A DNA stretch of 50,082 nt from assembly GCA_023458755.1 (NCBI GenBank), contig JAEWYE010000022.1, positions 1 to 50,082 on the forward strand, written 5' to 3'. The translations under genes were made by a program, and so were the position numbers. The notes under the pieces were generated by a model. The model was not told the DNA's origin. It did no database searches and saw only the letters and a program-made list of their open reading frames with translations. This stretch comes from Bacillota bacterium (GTDB taxonomy: Bacteria; Bacillota; Clostridia; Oscillospirales; Acutalibacteraceae). Positions 8,294 through 16,738 of the stretch are shown in pieces. Numbering within the stretch: position 1 is the first letter of the stretch; each line of letters begins with the position of its first letter.

Positions 8294-8833
8294 TTAAAAC
8301 TTGGGCATATAGGCCGACCGTGTACGAAGCTCCATCTTTAGGGGCGGGAGCTTTCCCCAGCCAAAGGACAGAGGAATTTCAATGGTAATACGGGCGTCTG
8401 CTTCAAGGTTATCGTCTGCGCTTCCCGGTGTCAGCGGCACGTTTACAATATCCACCGAAAGCCCCGACAGGCGGTATTCGTAGCCGCTTTTGTCCTCTTT
8501 GATGTGATACCCCCCGGACTCGTCGGTTCCCAGCAGATTGTCAAGACGGTTATACACATCATCATAATCAAGGTTTTCCTGCCAGCTTTCGCCGGACAAG
8601 GTATAGCCCCCGGAGTAGCCCTCCCGCAGGCCGTTATAGGTTTCGTCATAGTTAGTGGTCGCTACGGTAATTACGGCCTGCTGGAGTCCATCACGCACAC
8701 CCTGTACAATGATTCCAAGCCTGAAAAACTCGGAGATAGCACAGATCAGAAGCAGAAGCCCTAATATCAGGGCAATGGTAAGGGGTGTGGAATGCCCTTT
8801 CCTGTCTTTCAAAATATTTTGCAATTGCATCAT
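8294..8833 (-). CDS. TadE/TadF-like pseudopilin
   Basis: A 179-residue protein with a short basic leader (LKDRKGHSTPL) directly before a hydrophobic helix (TIALILGLLLLICAISEFFRL, about 16-37) and a soluble C-terminal domain. This is the arrangement of TadE/TadF minor pilins, which prepilin peptidase processes after the Gly. The C-terminal region is rich in Tyr, Gly and Asp. It sits next to a DUF4320 pseudopilin and the TadB/TadC pair, in one run of closely spaced genes. ATG at 8833 follows aagggggcgtagt. Confidence 0.7.
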   Translation of the reverse strand: MMQLQNILKDRKGHSTPLTIALILGLLLLICAISEFFRLGIIVQGVRDGLQQAVITVATTNYDETYNGLREGYSGGYTLSGESWQENLDYDDVYNRLDNLLGTDESGGYHIKEDKSGYEYRLSGLSVDIVNVPLTPGSADDNLEADARITIEIPLSFGWGKLPPLKMELRTRSAYMPKF

Positions 8834-8844
8834 ACTACGCCCCC

Positions 8845-9246
8845 TTACTTATAGTAGACTTCGGATTTACCTGTGGCCTTGGCCTGAATGTCAATTGGAA
8901 ATGAGCCAAAAACAAAGAATCCAATGTCCACCGTATCCGTCAGCCGGACCTCAATATCGCCGTTTAGCTGTACCTTTTTTCCGCTGTAATAATCACAGTC
9001 CCAACGAATATCCGGGGCAAGTCCTGTCTGCTCACGCAGATCGGCAATCCGGGAATCCACGCTGGTACTGCCTTTGATTTCAGCCTCCCGCACGATTTCC
9101 GTCGCAAAAATATCAAGCTGCTGTTTTGAAGTAAACACCGGAAATAGCTGTACGGCAAAGGCCACCACCAAAAGCAGGCAGAGGATGCCAATCGCAACAT
9201 CAATATAGCCTTCTCCGCGCTTGGATTTCAGTATTCTTTTGAACAT
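8845..9246 (-). CDS. DUF4320-type pseudopilin
   Basis: A 133-residue protein whose N-terminus, KSKRGEGYIDVAIGILCLLL, has a basic leader, a Gly at the likely prepilin cleavage point and a hydrophobic helix to about residue 36. This matches DUF4320, a TadE-like family found in Clostridia ICEs. The GEGYID motif recurs as GEGFID and GEGFVD in the two small proteins at 36.5-37.1 kb, suggesting all are processed by the same encoded peptidase. It overlaps no neighbour but is 12 bases from TadC and from the TadE-like gene. The ATG at 9246 is preceded by aagggggtgcggt. Confidence 0.8.
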   Translation of the reverse strand: MFKRILKSKRGEGYIDVAIGILCLLLVVAFAVQLFPVFTSKQQLDIFATEIVREAEIKGSTSVDSRIADLREQTGLAPDIRWDCDYYSGKKVQLNGDIEVRLTDTVDIGFFVFGSFPIDIQAKATGKSEVYYK

Positions 9247-9257
9247 ACCGCACCCCC

Positions 9258-10133
9258 TTAGAACATTCCTGACATGGCGCCTAGAATCTGATACCCCATA
9301 ACACCCATGTACAGGAGAAGCATACAGCCAAGAAGCAGAAAGGAATATTTGCGTATTTTAGGCGGGCGCTCCATCGCCAGTCTTTTTAATCGCTGTAATT
9401 CAAGCTGCTTCATATCGTGGGCGAGCATTTGAAAGAAAGTTACACCGTCATCTCCGCGGAGAACCCCGATCAGCCCTCGCACCACATCAGAAAGCATGGC
9501 GCTGGATACTCTGGCTTCAAACCGGGTCAACGCCCCCTCAAAGTTTCCGGTACGCATATCGGCAATGGTAATCGCCAGCTCATTTTTCAGAGCCTTCCCG
9601 GCATTTTTCTGATAGCTTTCCAAGATAGAGAGGACATCACGGGTTGCTTTCAGCTCCTGCACCAGCGTCGCAACAAAACGGGGCAATTCGTATTCAATCT
9701 CCCGCCGCCTTGCGGTGATGAGCTTTTCGGCCTTACCGCTTTCGGTAAAATAGACGGCAATTCCTATGATGATAAAAACCGGGGACAAGATGGGAGCAAT
9801 CAGCAGGCAGGGAATTACCCCGGCAAAAATCAGACCGGCCTTTACGATTGCCTGCGCTGCATACACCTCTGCGGTCATTGGAATTTCAGCGGATTTCAGT
9901 GTAGCCGTAAGTTTTCGTTTCCGATATTCGTCCATGGGCAAAATCTTTGCCAGCTTTGCCGCCAGCTCTATAATAAAGGCATCCGAATTCCGTGCTTTTT
10001 TTCGCTCCTGCTTTCCGATACTGAGGATAGCTTTGGTTGCTTTATAGGTTGGTACGCTGAGAAGCTCCGCCGAAATCAGATAAAGCCCTGCTGTAAAAAA
10101 CAGGGCAAAGAGAAATAATATCATATTTTGCAC
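9258..10133 (-). CDS. TadC-like pilus platform protein (T2SF family)
   Basis: A 291-residue membrane protein of the GspF/TadC family, which forms the inner-membrane platform of Tad pili. There are hydrophobic helices at the N-terminus (MILFLFALFFTAGLYLI), two in the middle (AGLIFAGVIPCLLIAPILSPVFIIIGIAVYF region) and one at the C-terminus (LLLGCMLLLYMGVMGYQI), with a T2SF cytoplasmic domain (ELPRFVATLVQELKATRDVL) between. I chose the GTG at 10133 because aggagg lies nine bases upstream; an in-frame ATG at 10163 overlaps tadB and lacks such a site. Confidence 0.85.
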   Translation of the reverse strand: MQNMILFLFALFFTAGLYLISAELLSVPTYKATKAILSIGKQERKKARNSDAFIIELAAKLAKILPMDEYRKRKLTATLKSAEIPMTAEVYAAQAIVKAGLIFAGVIPCLLIAPILSPVFIIIGIAVYFTESGKAEKLITARRREIEYELPRFVATLVQELKATRDVLSILESYQKNAGKALKNELAITIADMRTGNFEGALTRFEARVSSAMLSDVVRGLIGVLRGDDGVTFFQMLAHDMKQLELQRLKRLAMERPPKIRKYSFLLLGCMLLLYMGVMGYQILGAMSGMF

Positions 10134-10146
10134 AGTCAAAAACCTC

Positions 10147-11079
10147 CTATCTCTTGTATTCAATGGGGCGGGTGTGCTTGGCGACGGCAGCCACCGACAG
10201 AAAAATCACACCGGCACAGATTGTCAGCAGTACCTTCCCAAACTCGGTAAACATCAGTGTCTGATACCAGTCTTTGTTGAGAAAATACATCAGCGGAATA
10301 CTGCCAAGCAGGAGAATCACCATGGTAATGTATTCCTTGACCGGTTCAAACAAAAGCAAATCCAGCTCCGCCGATACCACCCGCATATCCGACAGCTTGG
10401 CGACAATGGGCGGCAGGGTCGTTTTCAGGTTATAATCGTCCTGACACGCAATCACCGCATCCACCCATTCATGGAATACCGCGTTATCGATCCCGGTCTT
10501 TAACCCCGCCAAGGCTTCCTTGGTGTTGGAGTTGATGAGCTTGGCTTTTAAGAGAAAATTACGGAACACCTCCGCCACCGGAGGATTTAAGTACGGCTGG
10601 TTTTCCTCAATGGCACGGATGATGGTGTTTTTTCCTCTCAGGTAGCTGGTGGTAGTGATGGACAAAGCCGTTTCCAGTTCGGTATTGATTTGTCTTTTAT
10701 GCCGCCCTGCCGTCAGCTTCACATAATAGAAAGGCAAAAGCGCCAAGCCTGCCGCCAACACAGGCACAAGATAGCTGTTTTTCATAGTGAGGGCAATCAT
10801 GGCACCCACCACGAACAAAATCAGGGACAGCATACACAGCGCGGTAAATAGTCCGCTTTTGCCCGTAATGAGCAGAATCTCCTTGGTTTCCAGAAAGAGC
10901 AGCTTTAAGCCCTTGGGCTGCTTGTTCTTCCGGCTTTTTTCGATCCTGCTTTTCATGGAGGTTTTCTGCGGACGGATATAGGCCGCCAGCCCCTCTAAAA
11001 AAGTAAAGGGCGATAACGAGAGCAGGATAAAACTGCCCGTCACCGCCAGTAAAAACGCAAGCGTTACAAGTATTGTCAT
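10147..11079 (-). CDS. TadB-like pilus platform protein (T2SF family)
   Basis: A 310-residue membrane protein with an N-terminal helix, a central pair of helices (about 85-130) and two C-terminal helices (about 250-300), with a cytoplasmic T2SF-like domain between them (TELETALSITTTSYLRGKNTIIRAIE). This fits TadB, the partner of TadC in Tad pilus assembly. It is followed directly by tadC. The ATG at 11079 has ggaggtttaaaac before it and lies three bases after the stop of the upstream 289-residue gene. Confidence 0.8.
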   Translation of the reverse strand: MTILVTLAFLLAVTGSFILLSLSPFTFLEGLAAYIRPQKTSMKSRIEKSRKNKQPKGLKLLFLETKEILLITGKSGLFTALCMLSLILFVVGAMIALTMKNSYLVPVLAAGLALLPFYYVKLTAGRHKRQINTELETALSITTTSYLRGKNTIIRAIEENQPYLNPPVAEVFRNFLLKAKLINSNTKEALAGLKTGIDNAVFHEWVDAVIACQDDYNLKTTLPPIVAKLSDMRVVSAELDLLLFEPVKEYITMVILLLGSIPLMYFLNKDWYQTLMFTEFGKVLLTICAGVIFLSVAAVAKHTRPIEYKR

Positions 11080-11082
11080 GTT

Positions 11083-11952
11083 TTAAACCTCCATTCCTTC
11101 TAAATCTTCCATTAAATCCTCATAATCTTTGTACCGGGTCACGGTATCGGACACCTCATGCAGATGGTCAACCATATCTCGGTGGCTCTCCGGTAGGCTC
11201 CCCGATGCAATCTCCTGTTTCATGTCGGAGAAGCTCCCTAAGAAGCCCCAGCAGCTATCGGTTTCCTCGCCATTTTCATATAACCGAAAACCGTAGCATT
11301 GCCCGGAAAGATAATAGTCGTAGCACTCCACCTCGCCTTTCAGCAGAGCTTCGGCTTTCTCATAGCTTTCAGGGGTCACGCTGCCGTACTCTTTTTCAAT
11401 ATCCTCCGGCGTGGCGTAAATCCATCCAACCTGACCGGAATCCCACTCGGCGTGCTGCGCCCGTCCGAGAAAGGAGCTTGTGGACATACTCAGCATGGAA
11501 TGATCATAGAGGTTCAGTGGCAGGATGATATTTTTCTCTGCCGCCAGAGTATAGAGGTCAGAATTAAGCAAGGTGTCCACAAGGCTTTCAAAAATGTCCT
11601 GCCTGTTTGCATCGAGCTTTCCATCAAAGGTTACCTCGGAGAACCATTTCCCCAAATGCCGGTCGTAGCTGCTGATTTCCCAGCTACCGGCAGAACGGTC
11701 GTATTCCAGCTTCACTCTGTCGGCTTTGCCGGATTTCACAAGTTCAATGACCGTATCCGGTGAAACACTGTCCCTGACCAACTGCTTCAGCAGATTATTG
11801 CTGTCCTCAAAGTGGTGTTCATCTCCAAGGTTATACCGGCTGTGCCAGCAAATCATATGACCGAAATTGTCCCAATCGGTTCGAGGGTTCAAGGGTTCAT
11901 CATCCACTATGATTTGAAGCAGATAAGGCGCTTTATAGGCTGCCATGCTCAT
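11083..11952 (-). CDS. Unknown soluble protein within the Tad gene run
   Basis: A 289-residue protein without signal peptide or membrane helix, acidic overall and rich in Tyr, Asp and Ser. It ends in a run of acidic helical sequence (YKDYEDLMEDLEGMEV). I do not recognise the family. It lies between the CpaF/TadA ATPase and TadB in a tightly packed operon, but similar acidic proteins are common in ICEs as accessory genes and it need not be a pilus part. The ATG at 11952 follows aaaggaggtacgttttt. Confidence 0.6.
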   Translation of the reverse strand: MSMAAYKAPYLLQIIVDDEPLNPRTDWDNFGHMICWHSRYNLGDEHHFEDSNNLLKQLVRDSVSPDTVIELVKSGKADRVKLEYDRSAGSWEISSYDRHLGKWFSEVTFDGKLDANRQDIFESLVDTLLNSDLYTLAAEKNIILPLNLYDHSMLSMSTSSFLGRAQHAEWDSGQVGWIYATPEDIEKEYGSVTPESYEKAEALLKGEVECYDYYLSGQCYGFRLYENGEETDSCWGFLGSFSDMKQEIASGSLPESHRDMVDHLHEVSDTVTRYKDYEDLMEDLEGMEV

Positions 11953-11967
11953 AAAAACGTACCTCCT

Positions 11968-13323
11968 TTATGCGCTTAAAAGCCGCTGCTGCAATTTCAG
12001 CGGCATACCGTTTTCACGGAGCCGCTTGCAAAGGCTTTCTGATGGACCGTTTACCTTTTCATAATGTCCTATGATTTTGGCTTTTCCGTTTTCCATCCGG
12101 TTATCGGTGATATGAAAGCGGTACAGGGTACGCATAACAGGCGCGCCGTCCTTTATGCCCACGCACTCGGCAATCTCCATCAGGCGGCGGCTGTTATCCT
12201 CCAGCTTCTTGGCAAAAGCCACGATGGGAAAGCCTCTTGTGGCAAGCCCCATCAAGGTGGCGTCATCCATGGAGCTGCTTTCCTTGCACAGCGCCGTCAT
12301 ACGGTAATAGGTGTCCTCGCAGCCGTTGGCGTGAATGGTGGTGAGGGAGGTATGCCCGGTGTTCGCCGCCTTAATGGCTTGCAAGCTTTCCTCGCTTTTC
12401 ATTTCCGCAACAACTAAAAAGTCCGGGTGCATGGTAAGGGCAAGCTCTAACAGCTTTACCATGGATACCACCTGTTTGGGATCGTCGGATTCCTTGGTGA
12501 TGAAATGAATGACATTGTTCAGAACCCTGCCCAGCTCGTCACGCTTTACGCTGTCAAACTCACGGCAGCCCTTTTCGATGGTAATCAGCCGCTTGTCATT
12601 GGGTATCTGATCCAGAATCCAGCTCATCAGTGTGGTTTTACCGGAGGAAGTCGCCCCGGTCATGCACATGGAAACACCGTAATTAAAAAACACCGAAAGC
12701 ATATCCAGCATTTCGGTAGTAGCTGTACCGTAAGCAACAAATTCCTCTTTTTTGAGCTTGCGGGGGTTGACGATACGGATGGATACGGACAATCCCTTGT
12801 CCTCGTCCACGATACCCGGAGAGGTGGCCGTGATACGGATTTTGTTGGACAGATGCCCGATGACATAGGGCTTGGCGTTATCCAGTATCATACCGGATTT
12901 GTGGAGCATACGCTTGATGACATCAAGGGCGTGCTGGGGAGAGGTAAACCGTTCCTTCGTGGGAAGCACCTCGCCGTTTGCGTAAATAACCTTTGTATCA
13001 TCCCACTGGTTGATGTTCACTTCCTCCACATCATCACGGTAGAGGTACTTGGAAAGAAACGAAAAACCGGTCATTTCGCCGTACAAAAGCTCTGCAAGCT
13101 CCTCCGGTTCCGTGTCGTCCACACCAATCCGCTGTTCCTCAAGGTATTTTCGGATGTAGCTGTGAATCAGCGCACGGCTTTGGTCGGGATCGTCCTTTAG
13201 GGTTCCGGCGTAATTTTTGCTGATATACTCCTGTACTTCCTTTAAGACCTCTGCAAAGGGGCGCAGGTGGATTTCACCGCCCATCAGACCGGCGTTGTTA
13301 TGGATATTTAAGATGTTCTGCAA
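11968..13323 (-). CDS. CpaF/TadA-like secretion ATPase
   Basis: A 451-residue hexameric ATPase of the VirB11/GspE superfamily that would power Tad pilus assembly from the cytoplasmic side. Walker A is MTGATSSGKTTLMS near residue 220, Walker B is PDFLVVAEMKSEES near 305, and the Asp/His boxes between and after them (IEKGCREFD, TGHTSLTTIHANG) are typical. The N-terminal domain (DVEEVNINQWDDTKVIYANGE) also fits CpaF. The TTG start at 13323 has ggaggacgaaac before it and overlaps the end of the XF1762-like gene. It could instead be VirB11-like for the T4SS, but the neighbours TadB, TadC, CpaB and TadZ favour the Tad assignment. Confidence 0.9.
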   Translation of the reverse strand: MQNILNIHNNAGLMGGEIHLRPFAEVLKEVQEYISKNYAGTLKDDPDQSRALIHSYIRKYLEEQRIGVDDTEPEELAELLYGEMTGFSFLSKYLYRDDVEEVNINQWDDTKVIYANGEVLPTKERFTSPQHALDVIKRMLHKSGMILDNAKPYVIGHLSNKIRITATSPGIVDEDKGLSVSIRIVNPRKLKKEEFVAYGTATTEMLDMLSVFFNYGVSMCMTGATSSGKTTLMSWILDQIPNDKRLITIEKGCREFDSVKRDELGRVLNNVIHFITKESDDPKQVVSMVKLLELALTMHPDFLVVAEMKSEESLQAIKAANTGHTSLTTIHANGCEDTYYRMTALCKESSSMDDATLMGLATRGFPIVAFAKKLEDNSRRLMEIAECVGIKDGAPVMRTLYRFHITDNRMENGKAKIIGHYEKVNGPSESLCKRLRENGMPLKLQQRLLSA

Positions 13324-13781
13324 GTTTCGTCCTCCTTTCGGACCAGGATAATTTCATACAAATGCTTCGGGCAGACGGTCGCCTGATCGGTTCTCGGTCT
13401 GCCCGGTTGGTTCCAGCTCCCGCCCTTGCTGGTATGGCAGTAGGAAAAACCGCTTGCCAAAAGGCTTTTGCCGTTTTCATCCGCTAAAGTATAGGTAATG
13501 AGCCGGTGATAGCCCAGCGTTTTTGCCGCACGGCGACAGGCTCCGTACAGCTTGGAGCAGGCATTCTTCGTTCCGTCCGAGCAAAGCCGCAGGACTTCCA
13601 CGGTCATGTGCTGGTCGATACGGCGGGAGCGCGGTCTGCCCACAATGGCAACACCGCACAGTCTGCCGTCCTCATAACAAGCAAGGGAAAAACGGTGCCC
13701 CCGCACCGCTTTATGATGCCTATGGTTCGCCGTCACATAGGCGTTGGCTTCCCTTAGCTCTATGTGGCTGACAGTAAGCAT
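13308..13781 (-). CDS. XF1762-family protein (GNAT-like)
   Basis: A 157-residue protein matching the XF1762 family common in phages and mobile elements: an N-terminal ANAYVTANHRHHKAVRGHRFSL stretch split here by function as the His/Arg-rich motif, then GVAIVGRPRSRR, then a VEVLRLCSDGTKNACS segment that resembles an acetyltransferase core. Its job is not known. It is wedged between the TadZ-like ATPase and CpaF, with its ATG sharing a base with the upstream stop (TGATG) and its end overlapping cpaF, so all three are probably translated together. Confidence 0.75.
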   Translation of the reverse strand: MLTVSHIELREANAYVTANHRHHKAVRGHRFSLACYEDGRLCGVAIVGRPRSRRIDQHMTVEVLRLCSDGTKNACSKLYGACRRAAKTLGYHRLITYTLADENGKSLLASGFSYCHTSKGGSWNQPGRPRTDQATVCPKHLYEIILVRKEDETCRTS

Positions 13782-14665
13782 CAAAATTCCCCCCGGCCTT
13801 TGGCAAAGGGGAGCCGGAACGAAGGCTTTCCTTTTGCCTTTTTCGGGGACTCCTGTGGGGTATCCGCATTGGAACCCGGCTTTGGGGCAGCCTTGGCCTG
13901 CTTCTTGGCAGAACCCGGCTTTGCCTTTGCCTGCGGGATATTCAAAAGCCGCTCAATCGCTGCTGTGTAGCCTGCGCTCTCCGGCTGGACCAGAGGTGTC
14001 AGCAGCGCCAGCTCGTCGTACTGTTGTTCCAATTCCGGCACATAAGGCAGCACAAAATCCGCACCGCCGTACTGCTGGGCTACGGCTTCCCAGTCCTGAC
14101 CGGCTTTCAGGTTTCCGATAACGGTGCGGTGGGAGTCCTTGCGGAACCGGCTGTCTGCCAGCATGGGATTGTGGGTGAGGAAGTAGGATACTCCTTTTAG
14201 GTTGGCGGTTCCCAATCGGAAAACCCGATCCGCCAGTTCGATTGCCACAATAGAAGCCGGGTCTGCTTCAAAGGTTGCGGTGCAGTCAATAATGATATAG
14301 TCCGCCAGATACCGGAGCAGGACAAAAAACTCCACCGCCTTTTCCCTTGTAATCTGCGGGTAGTGCATCAGGCTTTCCCCGGCGCGATATCCCAGCAGGC
14401 TGATGTATTCATTTTTCTCGGTCGGCACACAGGCTTTCAGTATGTTTTCCTGCGTCAGTGCCGGAGTCGTCAAAAGGCTCCCCAGCGAGGTGTCATGGCC
14501 TGCCCCTGCCGGTAATACGATAGGCATTACCGGTGTAAACGGGTCGCAGAATACCACAATCACATTCTTTTTTTCTGCTGCCAGTGCAAGAGCAATTTTA
14601 AGGGCAGCGGTGGTTTTCCCGCTGCCTTGACTACCCATGACGGCAATTACTTTTTCCTGTTCCAT
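13781..14665 (-). CDS. TadZ/MinD-like P-loop ATPase with intact Walker A
   Basis: A 294-residue ATPase with a canonical Walker A (VMGSQGSGKTTAALK, about 9-23) and a second hydrophobic strand ending in an acidic residue (LADYIIIDCTATFE, about 120-133). The fold and position between CpaB and CpaF suggest TadZ, the protein that places Tad pili at a site in the cell. The last 45 residues are a basic, Lys/Pro/Ala-rich tail that may contact membrane or DNA. Contrast with the degenerate copy at 47-1051. ATG at 14665 follows ggaggctgagcgc. Confidence 0.7.
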   Translation of the reverse strand: MEQEKVIAVMGSQGSGKTTAALKIALALAAEKKNVIVVFCDPFTPVMPIVLPAGAGHDTSLGSLLTTPALTQENILKACVPTEKNEYISLLGYRAGESLMHYPQITREKAVEFFVLLRYLADYIIIDCTATFEADPASIVAIELADRVFRLGTANLKGVSYFLTHNPMLADSRFRKDSHRTVIGNLKAGQDWEAVAQQYGGADFVLPYVPELEQQYDELALLTPLVQPESAGYTAAIERLLNIPQAKAKPGSAKKQAKAAPKPGSNADTPQESPKKAKGKPSFRLPFAKGRGEF

Positions 14666-14683
14666 GCGCTCAGCCTCCGTTTC

Positions 14684-15535
14684 TCAGTTTTGCTTGTCAG
14701 AAGCCGTGCTGTTTTCGGCGTCGGCGTCGGCAGAATCACCGGCTGACGGTGCTTGTGTGCTATTGTCCGGCTGACTTTCATCGGTAAGCACCTCACTTTT
14801 TACAGGATAAAGCGCTTCCAGCACCTTCGTCTGTTCATCCAAGAACTTCTGCGCATTCTCCGAACCGCCACGATAAACAAGGGCGGCGTGGAGCTTTCCG
14901 GTCTGCTCCAGTTCTGCAAGCAAGGTTGCCTGTTCAGGGGTAGCAAGAACGGTGATGGTGCTGGCAAGCTCTGTGTCCTCACTGTCTTTTTGCTGCCCCT
15001 GTGTATTGCTGTCATTACCGCTGCTGCCCGTGGTGGCAATAATTTCAACATATTGCAGCTCCTTGGGAATCAGGGTATCGCGCATTTCTCCCACATCGCT
15101 GGCAATCAGAGAAACAATGTCCCCACGCTCCAGCTTGCCGGATAAGCCAGCCGCAAAGCTTTTGATGGTAATGGAAATGGCGCGGTTTGTGCCGTCCAGT
15201 CCGCTTAAATATTCGTTTTTCAGCATAGGTGTGTCGGCAAGCTTGCTTTTCAGAATATAGTCACCTTTGTAAAGGTCAGCGTTGGCATACTTGCCGATGA
15301 CATCCTCTTTTTTGTATACCACATCGGAGGGTAGATTGTAGCCGCCTGTCTCCACGGTGGTAATCATGCCTGCGGTGATTTCATCTCCGGTCTTGATTTC
15401 CGAGGTGACACGCACCAGCTCCACCTTGGATTTTAAGGCATCGTTAAACATGGGCGTCAGCCCAAAGCAGATGACAAGGGCTGTGATGATGCACAGCAGC
15501 CCCACCACAATTCGGTTTTTCAGTAGATTTTTCAT
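14684..15535 (-). CDS. CpaB/RcpC-like SAF-domain pilus assembly protein
   Basis: A 283-residue protein with an N-terminal membrane anchor (about residues 8-27, VGLLCIITALVICFGL), then a SAF domain (EIKTGDEITAGMITTVETGG, GKYANADLYKGDYILKSKL) and an RcpC-like beta domain (KSFAAGLSGKLERGDIVSLI). This is the CpaB/RcpC layout; in didermic bacteria it links to the secretin, and in Gram-positive Tad systems it faces the wall. The C-terminal 35 residues are low-complexity Ser/Asp/Ala. The ATG at 15535 with ggaggaaaaacaaa was preferred to a longer frame that runs into the prepilin peptidase gene. Confidence 0.85.
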   Translation of the reverse strand: MKNLLKNRIVVGLLCIITALVICFGLTPMFNDALKSKVELVRVTSEIKTGDEITAGMITTVETGGYNLPSDVVYKKEDVIGKYANADLYKGDYILKSKLADTPMLKNEYLSGLDGTNRAISITIKSFAAGLSGKLERGDIVSLIASDVGEMRDTLIPKELQYVEIIATTGSSGNDSNTQGQQKDSEDTELASTITVLATPEQATLLAELEQTGKLHAALVYRGGSENAQKFLDEQTKVLEALYPVKSEVLTDESQPDNSTQAPSAGDSADADAENSTASDKQN

Positions 15536-15558
15536 TTTGTTTTTCCTCCATATCAGTT

Positions 15559-16161
15559 TTAAGTTGGCATAAGCGCCAGAAAGCAGCCAAAGGCCAGAAA
15601 GGGCGCAAGGGGCAGGCTTTTTTGCCCTCTGCGGTAAGCATGGTTCCAGAGCAGTGCCGCCGCAAGCCCCCATATCATCATCCAGATACCGCCAGTTACA
15701 CCGAGGGCAAATCCGCTGGCCATCATGAGCTTCACATCCCCGCCGCCGATTTTCTCCGTTTTCAGGGCGGCAATCAGAAACGGCAGAGGTACAAGCAGAA
15801 AGCCTAAAAGCGCAGGCAGGGGCTGAAAGTCAATCAGCCCCGCCATGGCTATGAGAATGTGAAGAAAGTCAGGAATTTCACGGGTTGCAAGGTCAAACAC
15901 ACCTGCCATAATCAGCACCCCGCACAGCAAAATGCAGCGAAGAGCCAAGGGAGTAAAGCCGTATAAGGCAAGAAAAACCGCCGTCACAGTCATGCTGTAA
16001 ACGGCGGTTTTGGGTGTTCGATCCTGTTTGATAAACCTTGCCAGCGCTATATCACAAAGGCCGCCGGCAAAAAGAGCAAGCAGAACACAGGCGAGAAAGG
16101 GATTGATACAATCAGCGTTCCAATTCATCAAAGGCAGAAAAAGTCGTTTTTCAAATGCCAC
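15559..16161 (-). CDS. Prepilin peptidase, TadV/CpaA-like (A24)
   Basis: A 200-residue polytopic membrane aspartic protease. The first catalytic Asp is in GVFDLATREIPD and the second in KIGGGDVKLMMASG, the GxGD signature of family A24. About six hydrophobic segments are visible, and there is no N-methylase domain, as in TadV/CpaA. It would cut the leaders of the TadE-like, DUF4320 and DUF6133-like proteins encoded on the same element. A GTG at 16161 follows ggaggaatgat and lies just past the MT-A70 stop. Confidence 0.9.
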   Translation of the reverse strand: MAFEKRLFLPLMNWNADCINPFLACVLLALFAGGLCDIALARFIKQDRTPKTAVYSMTVTAVFLALYGFTPLALRCILLCGVLIMAGVFDLATREIPDFLHILIAMAGLIDFQPLPALLGFLLVPLPFLIAALKTEKIGGGDVKLMMASGFALGVTGGIWMMIWGLAAALLWNHAYRRGQKSLPLAPFLAFGCFLALMPT

Positions 16162-16162
16162 A

Positions 16163-16738
16163 TCATTCCTCCGTTTCTTTCAGTTTCGTAATCGCCTCCC
16201 GAATATCAAGGCCGTCAATTTCGTTGCCAAGGCACACCCAACCGTCATACTGCCGCCGTGCAAACAGCTCCGCACGAGGTATCTGTCCCATAAGCAGTTC
16301 AATACGGCGGCGAACCTCGTCCGGTTTTTTGCTGTGGCGCTCCACCGGCGTATCCACAAGGCAATGAACCGCTTTTGATAACCGCTTCGGTTTTCCCTTG
16401 GTGGCAATCAGACACAGCTCCGGGTTGGCTCTCGTCCAAAGGCCAAGTCCCCAAAACCATTTGTGCGTCTGCTTCTTACACCGCTTGACCCAGCAAAAAC
16501 CGAGAGTTTTATAAACAAAACCCCAGCGTCGAATAGCTTCCAGCCCCTCCAGCAAACAGGGGAATGTCACCCACAGAAACAGCACACAATCCTTATCCGC
16601 TATCCCGTTCACATCAAGATTGTAAATATCCTCGGCGCTCATGGTGCGGTAATGGTTTTCAGCGCTGCGGCCTTCGCCCTTTTTGGAGTAGACCTTGTAC
16701 GCCCATGGGGGGTCTACATAAAGCACACCGAACCTCAT
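16163..16738 (-). CDS. MT-A70-family adenine methyltransferase
   Basis: A 191-residue SAM-dependent DNA N6-adenine methyltransferase of the MT-A70 family. The catalytic DPPW motif is at about residues 9-12 (LYVDPPWAY), very close to the N-terminus, and a later TRANPELCLIATKG and ARRQYDGWVCLGNE are typical of phage and ICE members. It starts in the ATGA overlap with the C5 methyltransferase gene, so the two were made together. Such pairs on mobile DNA probably mask restriction sites. With the C5 partner broken by the RIT element, only the adenine enzyme remains intact. Confidence 0.9.
   Translation of the reverse strand: MRFGVLYVDPPWAYKVYSKKGEGRSAENHYRTMSAEDIYNLDVNGIADKDCVLFLWVTFPCLLEGLEAIRRWGFVYKTLGFCWVKRCKKQTHKWFWGLGLWTRANPELCLIATKGKPKRLSKAVHCLVDTPVERHSKKPDEVRRRIELLMGQIPRAELFARRQYDGWVCLGNEIDGLDIREAITKLKETEE

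Noticed and set aside
9417..10118. Plus-strand ORF of 233 residues
   Set aside because: It lies opposite the TadC gene, with no family features or start signal.
12505..13200. Plus-strand ORF of 231 residues
   Set aside because: It lies opposite the CpaF ATPase gene, whose motifs are clear on the other strand.
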